Assembly (NCBI RefSeq): GCF_018403265.1
Contig: NZ_BOSI01000002.1
Coordinates: 62,001 to 126,000 of the forward strand
Length of the DNA stretch: 64,000 nucleotides
DNA from: Paenibacillus sp. J31TS4
GTDB taxonomy: Bacteria > Bacillota > Bacilli > Paenibacillales > NBRC-103111
Direction of reading: 5' to 3'
Every line of letters begins with the position of its first letter. Positions within the stretch are counted from its first letter, which is position 1. Both the position numbers and the translations under genes were made by a program. The notes under the pieces were generated by a model. The model was not told the origin of the DNA and did no database searches. It worked only from the letters and a program-made list of their open reading frames with translations. This document shows positions 6,873 to 14,913 of the stretch, one piece after another.

Positions 6873-8429
6873 ATGAATAAGGACAAAGTAGCAATTTACA
6901 TTAGAGTCAGTACTGAGGAGCAGAAAAACGCTGGCTGCTCACTAGAGGCACAAGAAGAAGAACTTCGTCGGTATGTTGCATCAATCGGTCTTACCGTTTT
7001 TGATGTTTATTGTGATGGTGGATATTCAGGTAAAGACTTTAACCGCCCCGAAGTGCAACGTCTATTTTCTGACATGGCACAAAATAGGTTTCAAGCTATT
7101 GTTGTATGGCGGTTAGATAGGCTTTCAAGAAACAACAAGGACATTTTGACATTGATAGATAATGAGTTGCATCCAAGGAAGATGCGGCTGTTAGTAAGTA
7201 CGTGCGGGATTGACTCTTCAACCACAGAAGGAAAAATGTTTATCAGTTTGCAGGGGACATTTGCCGAGTATGAGCGGAATGTAACCATCAATAGAGTAAA
7301 GTCAGGAATGAAGAAAAGAGCCAGTAACGGTGAGTTTAACGGAGGTACATTACTGGGCTACGATATAGTGAACAAACAATTAGTTATTAATGAGCAGGAG
7401 AGCGAGATAGTAAAAAAGATATTTGAGATGCGTGCTGAAGGCATGGGCTATAAAACAATTGTTAATAGTCTTAATTCATATGGTTATAAAACCAAGCGGG
7501 GAAACAACTTTGGTATCTGTGCCGTTAGATTGATCTTACACAATAAAGAGTACGCGGGAGTGAACACTTGGGGTAAAAAGGAGGACTGGAACCTTAAAAG
7601 AAGAAAGGGCACACTTGAAGAAATGCCTGAAAGAAACGGTAAGCATCCAGCAATTATTTCAATAGAATTATGGGAGAAAGTCCAAGCAATAAACGATTTG
7701 CATAAGAGCTCTTTTACAGCAATCAAATCTCATAGCGGGAACTACTTTCTGGCTGGCGTTGTTAGGTGTCCGAAATGTGGTGCGGGTATGGTTATGCACA
7801 AAAATAAGATTCGAGGGACTAACGATTACCGAAGATACTATATGTGCCAGGCATACCACCAAAAAGGTAAGTCAGAATGTTCCTCAAATTTAATTAGGGC
7901 TGACTGGATTGAACAAGAGGTTTTGCATGTTTTAAGGGAATCTGTAAACAGTATGGATTTGGTGGATGAAGTACTGAATAAGATAGAAGAAGATGTTTCA
8001 CAGGACAAGCTGCCATTAGAACTGCGTTTTAATGAATTGAAGTTACAGGTAGAGAACAAAATGAAACAAATTGATTCGTTAGACGAAAGGTATTTGAACG
8101 GAGAGATAAACTCCGATGACTATAATCGGCTCATAACCAAGGCACAAAGTCAACTAGCCGAAGCAAATGAACTTCTAGTAAAGACCGAACGGAAATTAGC
8201 CAGATTAGATTATGGGAGCCAGATCAATTCACAAATGGTTGTTGAAATACTAAAGGACTTTGACTCATTATTTGAGGTAGCGGACGATCAGGAAAAGAAA
8301 GTGTTGATTCGATCTGTAATTAAGTCCGTCCATGTTTCAACAGACAGGAAGAAACTGGATAGAATATCCCTTTGGATCGGTGACGACTTATGTGTACCAG
8401 CAAGTTGTGAGCGCAGAACCGTATCATAA
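6873..8429 (+). CDS. Large serine recombinase / integrase, intact
   Basis: 518 residues, ATG after TTGAGGTG. Domains in order: resolvase catalytic domain with YIRVST (Ser13) and WRLDRLSR; recombinase domain about 150-290 (GTLLGYD, GYKTIVNSLN, LHNKEYAG); zinc ribbon about 297-345 (RCPKCGAG, a Cys in YMCQAY and one in SECSS); coiled coil about 350-460; basic tail. This is the full architecture of SpoIVCA/phiC31-type integrases that recombine attP with attB. It is the only catalytically complete recombinase here and the likely mover of the element. Attachment sites could not be identified. Confidence 0.9.
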   Translation: MNKDKVAIYIRVSTEEQKNAGCSLEAQEEELRRYVASIGLTVFDVYCDGGYSGKDFNRPEVQRLFSDMAQNRFQAIVVWRLDRLSRNNKDILTLIDNELHPRKMRLLVSTCGIDSSTTEGKMFISLQGTFAEYERNVTINRVKSGMKKRASNGEFNGGTLLGYDIVNKQLVINEQESEIVKKIFEMRAEGMGYKTIVNSLNSYGYKTKRGNNFGICAVRLILHNKEYAGVNTWGKKEDWNLKRRKGTLEEMPERNGKHPAIISIELWEKVQAINDLHKSSFTAIKSHSGNYFLAGVVRCPKCGAGMVMHKNKIRGTNDYRRYYMCQAYHQKGKSECSSNLIRADWIEQEVLHVLRESVNSMDLVDEVLNKIEEDVSQDKLPLELRFNELKLQVENKMKQIDSLDERYLNGEINSDDYNRLITKAQSQLAEANELLVKTERKLARLDYGSQINSQMVVEILKDFDSLFEVADDQEKKVLIRSVIKSVHVSTDRKKLDRISLWIGDDLCVPASCERRTVS

Positions 8430-8467
8430 GTAAGCAGCAATATTTAATGGGAGACAGGTGATATCAC

Positions 8468-8854
8468 ATGAAAGTTTGCATTTACATAATAAAAAGAGAA
8501 GTTGATGAAGGGTTCATTGTAAGATTTAATTCTTCATATGGTGATGGTATTGCCACTTATGTTGGAAAAAGACCAATAGTCAATATAGAATATTTTGTGG
8601 AAATTGATGTTAAAGGAATCTTTAAGTGGGGAGAAGATATTTCAAGAATTGAGAATAATCAATGTAAGATTGAGGTAATGGGTAAATTGGTTTCTCTTTA
8701 TGGAATGTTGGAATCTGTGGATGAAGATGGATACACAGTTCTGCGTCTTGGTCAAAGTATAGTACCCATTGAAACAGAAGGTTCTCCATATCCCATTGGT
8801 TCATACATAAAAATTCAAAGCCCAAATGTAAAGTTATATGATATAGGCTTTTAA
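8468..8854 (+). CDS. Hypothetical protein
   Basis: 128 residues, start after GGGAGACAGGTG. The sequence is mainly beta-type (VCIYIIKREVDEGFIVRF, EYFVEIDVKGIFKW, CKIEVMGKLVSLYGML) and AT-rich, without signal peptide or membrane span. It resembles small lone proteins often found at element edges, but the family is not recognised. Confidence 0.55.
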   Translation: MKVCIYIIKREVDEGFIVRFNSSYGDGIATYVGKRPIVNIEYFVEIDVKGIFKWGEDISRIENNQCKIEVMGKLVSLYGMLESVDEDGYTVLRLGQSIVPIETEGSPYPIGSYIKIQSPNVKLYDIGF

Positions 8855-8953
8855 GATTCATCATTAAACATTGGATTTCCTTGCAAAGAAAAGAGGGATA
8901 TAACATTAAATTAAAGGTGGGAAAAGATAAGAGAGAATTTCTATGCAAAGAAA

Positions 8954-8974
8954 CCACTCCATTGCCAGGAGTGG
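8954..8974. terminator. Hairpin between convergent genes
   Basis: CCACTCC and GGAGTGG, a perfect 7-base-pair stem with a 7-base loop, in the gap between the genes ending at 8854 (+) and 9088 (-). No strong T run follows, so termination is weakly supported. Nothing else is seen in this gap. Confidence 0.35.
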
Positions 8975-9087
8975 CGTTGTCTTTATATATTTTGTGGTCA
9001 AACCGTACTTTGTTGTTTAGATACATAACGGAGAGCCGTCTACAAGTAACACCGACCGAAAATCCAAAACGACAGATTCATAAAAAT

Positions 9088-9672
9088 CTACTCTTTATAA
9101 GTAAAAGCCGCAGTCCGTGAATCCCCGTCCCACTCGACTTTAACGCCAAGAAGTTCGGCAAGCTGTCTGACGGGCAAGAAAGTCAGATCGTTTTTGATCA
9201 TGGGTACGGCTTCTTCTAAATAGAATCTTTCGCCGTTCACCAACATTTCTGATTTTCCGATCGATAGAACGATAGTTTTGTCGTTCGTTTTTAGCGTGAC
9301 TTTTTGTTCGCTTTGTTCCCAGCTCACTTCCAATCCGAATGCGTCCGCAAGCGCCCTTAACGGAATCATCGTCCGACCATTCTCGATAAACGGCTCTGCT
9401 CCGGTTCCGAATACGGTATGCAGGTATTTTCCGTTTACATGGACTAGGACCATCGTTTTCCTTGCTTCTTCGCAAGAGGGCACATTCAGCGTCGCTCTCT
9501 TGCCATCGCTCACCACTCCTAATTCCCCGCCCCCATCTCGGCTTGTGTAACAAGTAGGTTGAGGGAAACTATCCGACCAGAAATGTTCCTCAGCGGCATA
9601 CGTCATCGTTCCGGTCGATAAGACAACAAGAAGGCTGAGCGTAGAAATAAACTTCCATTTCCTTTTCAACAA
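9088..9672 (-). CDS. Secreted stalk-domain (copper amine oxidase N-terminal-like) protein
   Basis: 194 residues from a TTG start (GGAG nine bases upstream). A signal peptide covers about residues 1-27 (KRKWKFISTLSLLVVLSTG, cleavage near TYAAEE). From about residue 80 there are two units of the stalk domain: VNGKYLHTVF, GRTMIPLRALADAFGLEVSWEQ, then VNGERFYLEEAVPMI and TFLPVRQLAELLGVKVEWD. These domains decorate cell-surface proteins in Paenibacillus and relatives; no enzyme domain is attached. It starts 25 bases after the BlaR1-like gene and so belongs to that operon, suggesting an envelope role in the same response. Confidence 0.8.
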   Translation of the reverse strand: MLKRKWKFISTLSLLVVLSTGTMTYAAEEHFWSDSFPQPTCYTSRDGGGELGVVSDGKRATLNVPSCEEARKTMVLVHVNGKYLHTVFGTGAEPFIENGRTMIPLRALADAFGLEVSWEQSEQKVTLKTNDKTIVLSIGKSEMLVNGERFYLEEAVPMIKNDLTFLPVRQLAELLGVKVEWDGDSRTAAFTYKE

Positions 9673-9697
9673 AGTTATCAGCTCCGGCGATTTTCAT

Positions 9698-11050
9698 TTA
9701 TTTTGATCTTTGAAGTTCCCAGCCATATGTCTTGTTGATCGCGTCTAATTCTTTTTGCGGCAGTGCATCGACGTAGACTTGAGGTACGGCATTTTGCTCG
9801 ATTCCTTTTTTCGTAAGCTCTACAAGCTCCGCGGTGGATAAACTTTCTATGCGCTTCAGGCGCAAGTCATCCTCAGCGTTATTTTCCGGCGGGGATAAAC
9901 GTTTTCTCATTTCGGGAACCTCTGTTACACTCCCATCCTTATCGTAGTAGAGGACCGTTCCGTCCTCCGATTGAATGTAAACATTGTGTCCCGCAGGTTC
10001 TTTCCCAGTCGGAATGTTGGTTAGCACTGCTTTGGGCGACACGGCTTTGACCGGCATTGCTGAATCGGCAGCATACGCAACAAGTCCTCCAATTCCAACT
10101 ATTGAGATGGTTGCAGCAAGGGATAGCATAAGAACAGCCTTATTTGTTTTCTTCACGTTCATGAGATGGATAAGTCTCCTTTTCATATATTTTTTTGGAT
10201 TGCATAACCCGCTGGTGCAAACCACATTTCTCTGCATAACGCCATATTCCAGCATGGACAACAACGTTTCCCCGTACAATCTCCGGTTTTCCATGTCCAT
10301 TCCCTGAACGACCTTTTCATCACAAGAAAGTTCACAGAGCGTGTTTATTTGTTTATTGAGCGAATAGGCTGCCGGATTAAACCAGTGAACCGCGTTTGCT
10401 AGGAAAACCAACAGCTTCACTAACAAATCGCCGCGTTTTACATGAATCAGCTCGTGGGATAGGATCATGGCAAGCTCTTTATCACTAAATCGGGTATCGG
10501 GCAGAATAACAACCGGTTTCCATATTCCCATAACCAATGGCGTAGTGGCGCCAGCACTTACGATGATTTTCACAGGGTATTGTCCAGCATCGCTGATCTG
10601 GCTTTCCTGTAAGAGAGAACGTTTAAACGCCCAATACTTTTTGATATTTATAACAAGAAAGACAGCGGCCCCAGCAGCCCAAATGACAGTTGCGAATAGA
10701 ACAAATTCCTTTAAGTTATCCAAGCGTAATAAAAAGTCGAACTGTTCCCGCATAGACAACGAGCTGCTTATTGCCGTTCCCGCCATGGAAGGGATGGGGA
10801 CCAAGTGTTCAGCAGCCGATCCAGAATGTGAGATAGTGCCTGTGTCTGGAAAGACGGAATGGTAAAAAGAGGTCAGCCTGCTTAGGAGTTCGGAACCGCC
10901 GAGAAGAAAAAATACGGGAATCAGGCCAGCATAATAATGCCATGTTTGAGAAAACATCTTTTGCGTTAACGGCCTTATACAGCTTTGCACCATCCAAAGG
11001 AACGTTCCAACAAATGAAGCGAGGAGGAGGGACAGGAAGAACCCCATCAT
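9698..11050 (-). CDS. BlaR1/MecR1-type M56 membrane metalloprotease
   Basis: 450 residues. N-terminal membrane segments (FFLSLLLASFVGTFLW, LIPVFFLL, VLFATVIWAAGAAVFLVI) precede a zinc metalloprotease with HELIH at 199-203, then a further span near MLSLAATISIVGIGGLVAYA. In BlaR1 the protease destroys the BlaI repressor when an outer domain senses beta-lactam. Here the outer part after that span is only about 120 residues, without a penicillin-binding domain, so the signal is probably different. The start overlaps the blaI-like stop by four bases, indicating translational coupling. Confidence 0.85.
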   Translation of the reverse strand: MMGFFLSLLLASFVGTFLWMVQSCIRPLTQKMFSQTWHYYAGLIPVFFLLGGSELLSRLTSFYHSVFPDTGTISHSGSAAEHLVPIPSMAGTAISSSLSMREQFDFLLRLDNLKEFVLFATVIWAAGAAVFLVINIKKYWAFKRSLLQESQISDAGQYPVKIIVSAGATTPLVMGIWKPVVILPDTRFSDKELAMILSHELIHVKRGDLLVKLLVFLANAVHWFNPAAYSLNKQINTLCELSCDEKVVQGMDMENRRLYGETLLSMLEYGVMQRNVVCTSGLCNPKKYMKRRLIHLMNVKKTNKAVLMLSLAATISIVGIGGLVAYAADSAMPVKAVSPKAVLTNIPTGKEPAGHNVYIQSEDGTVLYYDKDGSVTEVPEMRKRLSPPENNAEDDLRLKRIESLSTAELVELTKKGIEQNAVPQVYVDALPQKELDAINKTYGWELQRSK

Positions 11051-11427
11051 TTCTTGCCCTCCTCACGTTTAAACCATTCTTTCAACTCCGCAATGTCATC
11101 CTGATTAAGTTCATCCTCGTCAACCAGAGCAGCAATAAAATTTTTCACTTTCCCATTGTATAAGCGGCTAAGAAAAGTCTTGGTCTCGTGCTTCTTGTAC
11201 TCACTGAAGGTCAGAGCAGGATCGTAATAGTTCACCTTGCCGCTCATGGATTTTGTCAAAAACCCTTTTTCGATCAACCGTTTCAATATGGTCGATAAAG
11301 TTGAAGTTTTCCAATCCTTGCTTTCGAAAATATCTAGAAGCTGATTGACTGTTACCGGTGGTGCTAATCCCCATATCACCTCCATGACTTCCAGTTCTGT
11401 TTCAGACAGTCTTCCTAAATTCCTCAT
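11047..11427 (-). CDS. BlaI/MecI-family transcriptional repressor
   Basis: 126 residues from the ATG at 11427 (AGAGGTG upstream); longer frames reach into the operator and have no ribosome site. The winged-helix repressor is clear: LSETELEVMEVIWGL, PVTVNQLLDIF, STLSTILKRLIEKGFLT, then a dimerisation tail. These repressors bind as dimers to dyads in their own promoter and are cut by the membrane protease encoded next. The doubled dyad at 11450-11496 lies directly upstream and overlaps the predicted promoter, so autorepression is expected. Confidence 0.9.
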   Translation of the reverse strand: MRNLGRLSETELEVMEVIWGLAPPVTVNQLLDIFESKDWKTSTLSTILKRLIEKGFLTKSMSGKVNYYDPALTFSEYKKHETKTFLSRLYNGKVKNFIAALVDEDELNQDDIAELKEWFKREEGKK

Positions 11428-11449
11428 TGGGCGCACACCTCTGATCATT

Positions 11450-11496
11450 ACTGCGACAACTTGTCGTAGATCGAATATACGACAAGTTGTCGCAGT
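11450..11496. promoter_or_regulatory. Doubled BlaI-type operator
   Basis: Bases 11450-11468 and 11478-11496 are a perfect 19-base inverted repeat separated by nine bases. Each arm is itself a dyad, CGACAA-N-TTGTCG, so two repressor dimers could bind side by side. Confidence 0.85.
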
Positions 11497-11502
11497 TGTC
11501 AA
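11474..11502 (-). promoter_or_regulatory. Promoter of blaI-blaR1-stalk operon
   Basis: On the minus strand TTGACA (11502-11497), a 17-base spacer and TATATT (11479-11474). The spacer is almost exactly the right operator arm, so a bound repressor would block RNA polymerase. Confidence 0.8.
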
Positions 11503-11589
11503 TCATGATTGTTGCATCAGATAGCATTGGCTTGGTTTCGTTAGTTAGACAGCAAGGAATAGGAGAATCCTACATCGAATAAATAAAAC

Positions 11590-12105
11590 ATGCTGATTAT
11601 TGATGAACAAACCCTATCCCAATTGAATGTACTTGGTCAGCTTACCGCAGTCTTTTCTTCGATTGGTGGGGAGTTTTGGTTGCGTGGAGGGTGGGCAATT
11701 GACTTTCTACTTGGAGAGATTACCAGACCGCATGGAGACCTCGATTTAGTTACATGGGTACAGTATCGAGAAAGTCTGGAACGGGCACTTGTAGAAGCAG
11801 AGTTCGAATGGATGCCTGTAAGTGATAGGCAGACGGATTTCCGTAAAGGGAATGTGGATATCCAATTTCTTTATTTAACTCGATCGAGTGAAGGAAATAT
11901 CATTCCGAATGGATTACCTGAATGGGTGTGGAGAGCAGATTCACTTCCCTTGAAGCATTTCACCCTGAAGGGAATATCTTCATTCGTATTAAGTCCAAAT
12001 CAATTGCTTGAAGAAAAGGAAGTATACGAGCAAATAGGTCGAACGCTGCGGCCAAAAGATATCGAAAGTAAGAAAATCCTCACCAGAATCATTGCAGAAG
12101 GTTGA
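11590..12105 (+). CDS. Aminoglycoside/lincosamide nucleotidyltransferase-like protein
   Basis: 171 residues. The nucleotidyltransferase signature is present: FWLRGGWAIDFLLG followed by RPHGDLDLVTW, with the paired Asp residues expected to hold the metal. The size and the GGWAxD...HxDxD spacing fit the ANT(2'')/LinA-like group that adenylylates aminoglycosides or lincosamides, but the substrate cannot be read from sequence. No strong ribosome site precedes the ATG (a GGAG lies about 25 bases away). A 3' fragment is duplicated at 20247. Confidence 0.7.
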   Translation: MLIIDEQTLSQLNVLGQLTAVFSSIGGEFWLRGGWAIDFLLGEITRPHGDLDLVTWVQYRESLERALVEAEFEWMPVSDRQTDFRKGNVDIQFLYLTRSSEGNIIPNGLPEWVWRADSLPLKHFTLKGISSFVLSPNQLLEEKEVYEQIGRTLRPKDIESKKILTRIIAEG

Positions 12106-12223
12106 TGATCTTGTACCTAACCAGAATTAGAATTTTAAATTGACCTTCTTATCTCGCGGCGCAGGAATTCCAGACCTCTACCCGCCACCAACGGCTTGAA
12201 GTAGTTTCGTTTTATGTGTCAAG

Positions 12224-12266
12224 GAAGACATAGGTAGAGTAATTGGAGCCTATGCCTTCTTTTTGT
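12224..12266 (+). terminator. Rho-independent terminator
   Basis: GAAGACATAGG pairs with CCTATGCCTTC (one mismatch), followed by a T-rich tail; it ends the nucleotidyltransferase transcript. Confidence 0.65.
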
Positions 12267-12466
12267 TTTGACGGATTGTACTATGAAGTGCGACTGCTAA
12301 AAACAAAGAAGCCCATGATTCATATGTTTTATATCTCTTCCTTATAAGCGAGATACATTCGGATCTAAAATCGTATCGGTGTATGCAAGCAAACTAACAT
12401 CAAGTTTTCGTAAATTTGTAGGGATATAGGTTCTTATTCGTCTTTGGATTCTAAGCGAAAAGCTTT

Positions 12467-12480
12467 GTAATCTGGATTAC
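12467..12480. promoter_or_regulatory. Putative Crp/Fnr-family operator 1
   Basis: GTAATC-TG-GATTAC is a perfect dyad 124 bases upstream of the Crp/Fnr gene. Its near copy lies at 13357-13370 before the next gene. The pairing of site and regulator is inferred from position. Confidence 0.5.
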
Positions 12481-12542
12481 AGAAGAGGAAATTATGGTGG
12501 TTTATGATGAATGTAACACTCCGCTATAGGTTATGATACACG

Positions 12543-12583
12543 AGGAACGATTATCGCGGAGAGTGGAGCGGTTATCGTTCGCA
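12543..12583 (+). promoter_or_regulatory. Leader hairpin before the Crp/Fnr gene
   Basis: GGAACGATTATCGC pairs with GCGGTTATCGTTCG (two mismatches), ending about ten bases before the AAGGAGGGG ribosome site. No T run follows, so it is not a terminator; it could affect mRNA stability or translation. Confidence 0.35.
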
Positions 12584-12603
12584 ACATGGAAAGGAGGGGC
12601 AAA

Positions 12604-13311
12604 ATGTTACATGATGTGGCGATGGAAAACATAACATCATTTTTGCCCAAAATAAAGATATTTGAATCGCTTCCGGCAGAAATTATCCGTGAAATCGAAC
12701 AATTGGTCACAAGATCAAATACGTATAAGCTTTCAAAAAACTCTATTCTTCAGACGCCCGGTGATGAAAGGGATGGCTTGTTTTTCGTAATCGCCGGTAA
12801 ACTTCGCTTATACAAAACCAATTCGGCCGGCAAACAACATACGGTCTGCATCCTAAGCGAAGGCGGCATGTTTGGCGAAGTTGAAACGTTTTCATTGGGC
12901 ACAAGAGGGACTTATGTGGAGACGATAGAAGACTCGATTGTTTTTTCGATTCCGACCGAACAATTCGAACCGCTTTTAGGCAAGTATTCTGAATTGTCTT
13001 TACGATTTTTATCGGAAATAAGCAAACGCCTGCGAGATCAGGATGAATTGGTGGAAAAATTGGTTTTTAGGGATCTACGTGGTAAAGTGCTTTACTTTCT
13101 CAACCGACTATCTAAAAAGTTCGGCATAGAAGAAAATGGATACCAAAAAATCGATTTTCCCCTGACTCATCAAGAATTGGCCAATATGATCGGTGCCACA
13201 AGAGAAGCGGTATCGCTTACCCTACAAGAACTATCCAATGAAGGTATTCTCGTGACCAGCCGTAGAATGGTCATGATTCATATCGAAAAAGCGATGAAAG
13301 AACTGGCTTGA
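12604..13311 (+). CDS. Crp/Fnr-family transcriptional regulator
   Basis: 235 residues from ATG 12604, which has AAGGAGGGG correctly spaced; the in-frame ATG 12586 does not. An N-terminal cyclic-nucleotide-type beta-roll (SILQTPGDERDGLFFVIAGKLRLYK, GGMFGEVETFSLG) is joined by a long helix to a winged helix (LTHQELANMIGATREAVSLTLQEL). No cysteine cluster for an iron-sulfur centre is present, so it is not an oxygen sensor like Fnr. The recognition helix lacks the Arg of Crp/Fnr (TREAVSL), consistent with a different site such as the GTAAT dyads nearby. The ligand is unknown. Confidence 0.85.
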   Translation: MLHDVAMENITSFLPKIKIFESLPAEIIREIEQLVTRSNTYKLSKNSILQTPGDERDGLFFVIAGKLRLYKTNSAGKQHTVCILSEGGMFGEVETFSLGTRGTYVETIEDSIVFSIPTEQFEPLLGKYSELSLRFLSEISKRLRDQDELVEKLVFRDLRGKVLYFLNRLSKKFGIEENGYQKIDFPLTHQELANMIGATREAVSLTLQELSNEGILVTSRRMVMIHIEKAMKELA

Positions 13312-13356
13312 TTTCATGATCTGTATGAATTTTCCTTCGACTGTATACTTTTCGAC

Positions 13357-13370
13357 GTAATCTAAATTAC
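13357..13370. promoter_or_regulatory. Putative Crp/Fnr-family operator 2
   Basis: GTAATCTAAATTAC differs from the site at 12467 at two positions and keeps the GTAAT/ATTAC arms. It lies about 80 bases upstream of the monooxygenase gene. Confidence 0.5.
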
Positions 13371-13450
13371 TGTCGAATTATTCATCTAGCGTTATGATAA
13401 ATGCCGTAACGGAATCACTGCAAAATATGAAACTTATAGGAGGAGTCAAC

Positions 13451-13783
13451 ATGTCCAATCAACAAGTTCAACTGAATATTCGATTCAAAGCTAAACCAGG
13501 GAAAAAAGAAGAATTCCGCAAGGAGCTATATTCCCTTATTGAGGAGATGTCATCTGAGAAGGCATTCATTAGCGCCATTGTTTCGGACGATCTGGATCAG
13601 CCGGATGACTTGATCATTTATGAAACATGGCAAGGCACGAGAGATAGCTGGCTTGCGGAAGAATTTACTAAACCATACCGCAAGGATTACGAAGTAAGAC
13701 TGGATGATTTAATTGTGGAAAGAAGCGTTAGCTGGTTGCAACCTAACCGTGAATGGGGAAGTCATATAACGAATGCATATTAA
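13451..13783 (+). CDS. Antibiotic biosynthesis monooxygenase (ABM) family protein
   Basis: 110 residues; ATG 13451 follows TAGGAGGAGTCAAC. The dimeric alpha-beta barrel pattern of ABM proteins is visible: LNIRFKAKPGKKEEFRKEL, a central variable helix, then LIIYETWQGTRDSWLAEEFTKPYR and a final strand. Many small members of this family oxidise quinols or protect against reactive aromatics without cofactor. It is followed by hydrolase and SDR genes and preceded by the regulator, suggesting a small detoxification set; the substrate is unknown. Confidence 0.8.
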   Translation: MSNQQVQLNIRFKAKPGKKEEFRKELYSLIEEMSSEKAFISAIVSDDLDQPDDLIIYETWQGTRDSWLAEEFTKPYRKDYEVRLDDLIVERSVSWLQPNREWGSHITNAY

Positions 13784-13987
13784 TTTTTATAAATGAGAAA
13801 TAGCATCTACAGCTGTACAAATGGGCGAAGTCACAAATAGCTGTCTTCGACGATACATGCGGCAACCTTATTCAGATAATGCAGGAGTAAACTTTATTTA
13901 TGGTAGAAAAAGTTATGCAATAAAGTGTTTTTATAAACAATTTAACAACAACTTTATGTTGAGACCTACTAGAAGGAGGAAAGCATC

Positions 13988-14812
13988 ATGGCATTTTTCG
14001 AAACAAGTGACGGCGTCAAATTGTATTATCAGCAAAAAGGAGAAGGACAACCGATTGTGCTCGTCCATGGCTGGTCATCGGATCATACAGCATTCGATCA
14101 ACCATTTGAAGAATTGAGCAAAAAGTTCAATGTAGTGTCTTTTGATTTGAGAGGACATGGCGCTTCTGATCGCCCGGAGCATGGTTTGACATTGAAGAGA
14201 TTCGCTTCCGATTTGGAAGAACTGATGGAGCATCTTAACTTGATGAATGTCACATTAGTTGGACACTCGATGGGGGTTTCTACGACATTCGAGTATGTAA
14301 AAAACTTCGGTGTATCCAGATTGAAGGCCGTTTCGTTGTTCGACATGACACCAAAATTAGTCAATGAAGAGGATTGGAATTTAGGTCTTTATCACGGTAA
14401 ATATACGCGGGAAGACTCATTGAATGATTTGACAGTGATCAATGATAGCTTGATGGAATTCGCAAAGCCTTTCTTTAAAGTGATCGTCCCATACTTGACT
14501 GGTGAAATGATGGAAGAGCAGCTCAATTTAGTAGTCAACGGCAATACCCCTCATGTATTAGCGGCAATGTGGCATGCGATGGCAGTTGGCGATTATCGTG
14601 ACGTGTTACCACAAATCACTGTACCAACACAAATTGTGTATGGAGAAAAGAGTACACTTTACTCAAAAGAAACAGCGGAATACATGAAGGAACAGATTCC
14701 GAATTCTGAAGTGATTCCGTTTGAAAACTGCACGCACTTATTAGTTGTGGAAGATGTAGTAAAAACAGCAAAAGTAATTGAAGAACTCGCAAGTTCTATG
14801 GTGAATTCATAA
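13988..14812 (+). CDS. Alpha/beta-fold hydrolase
   Basis: 274 residues, start after AGAAGGAGGAAAGC. The fold signature runs VLVHGWSSDHTAFDQ (oxyanion HG), FDLRGHGASDRP, then LVGHSMG with nucleophile Ser94 and a C-terminal CTHLLVVED supplying the His. The acid usually seen in a GxxDxxxP segment is not obvious (VYGEKSTLYS), so another residue may act. The fold resembles non-haem chloroperoxidase/esterase-like hydrolases. It lies about 200 bases after the monooxygenase gene. Confidence 0.85.
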   Translation: MAFFETSDGVKLYYQQKGEGQPIVLVHGWSSDHTAFDQPFEELSKKFNVVSFDLRGHGASDRPEHGLTLKRFASDLEELMEHLNLMNVTLVGHSMGVSTTFEYVKNFGVSRLKAVSLFDMTPKLVNEEDWNLGLYHGKYTREDSLNDLTVINDSLMEFAKPFFKVIVPYLTGEMMEEQLNLVVNGNTPHVLAAMWHAMAVGDYRDVLPQITVPTQIVYGEKSTLYSKETAEYMKEQIPNSEVIPFENCTHLLVVEDVVKTAKVIEELASSMVNS

Positions 14813-14820
14813 ATAATGAA

Positions 14821-14850
14821 GGGGCTGTCTAAAAAGTCCCTAAAATGTGT
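14821..14850. repeat. Possible insertion-sequence end remnant
   Basis: GGGGCTGTCTAAAAAGTCCC resembles the conserved terminal bases of common Gram-positive insertion sequences of the IS1182 type. No matching second end or transposase lies next to it, so it would be a scar. Confidence 0.3.
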
Positions 14851-14913
14851 GATGACGTTGAATCTTTAACCTTTAAGGTCAAGTAGGATGCATTAATTTC
14901 ATGGGAGGTAGAT

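Larger units (their letters stand above)
743..8429 (+). mobile_element. Putative integrative element with rolling-circle initiator and serine integrase
   Basis: A continuous plus-strand run of small phage-like genes, GIY-YIG protein, II/X replication initiator and three serine recombinases, AT-richer than the core region. No capsid, portal, large terminase or conjugation genes are visible, so a small mobilizable element or satellite fits better than a prophage. The coordinates are the outer recognised genes; true ends are not defined because no flanking direct repeat was found. Confidence 0.5.

Noticed and set aside
743-8429. Prophage
   Set aside because: No capsid, portal, tail, large terminase or lysis genes can be recognised.
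8881-9120. 79-codon plus-strand ORF between convergent genes
   Set aside because: It covers the intergenic hairpin and the end of the stalk-protein gene; no ribosome site or recognised sequence.
13821-14117. 98-codon ORF before the alpha/beta hydrolase
   Set aside because: No ribosome site, overlaps the hydrolase start in another frame, and composition is not protein-like.
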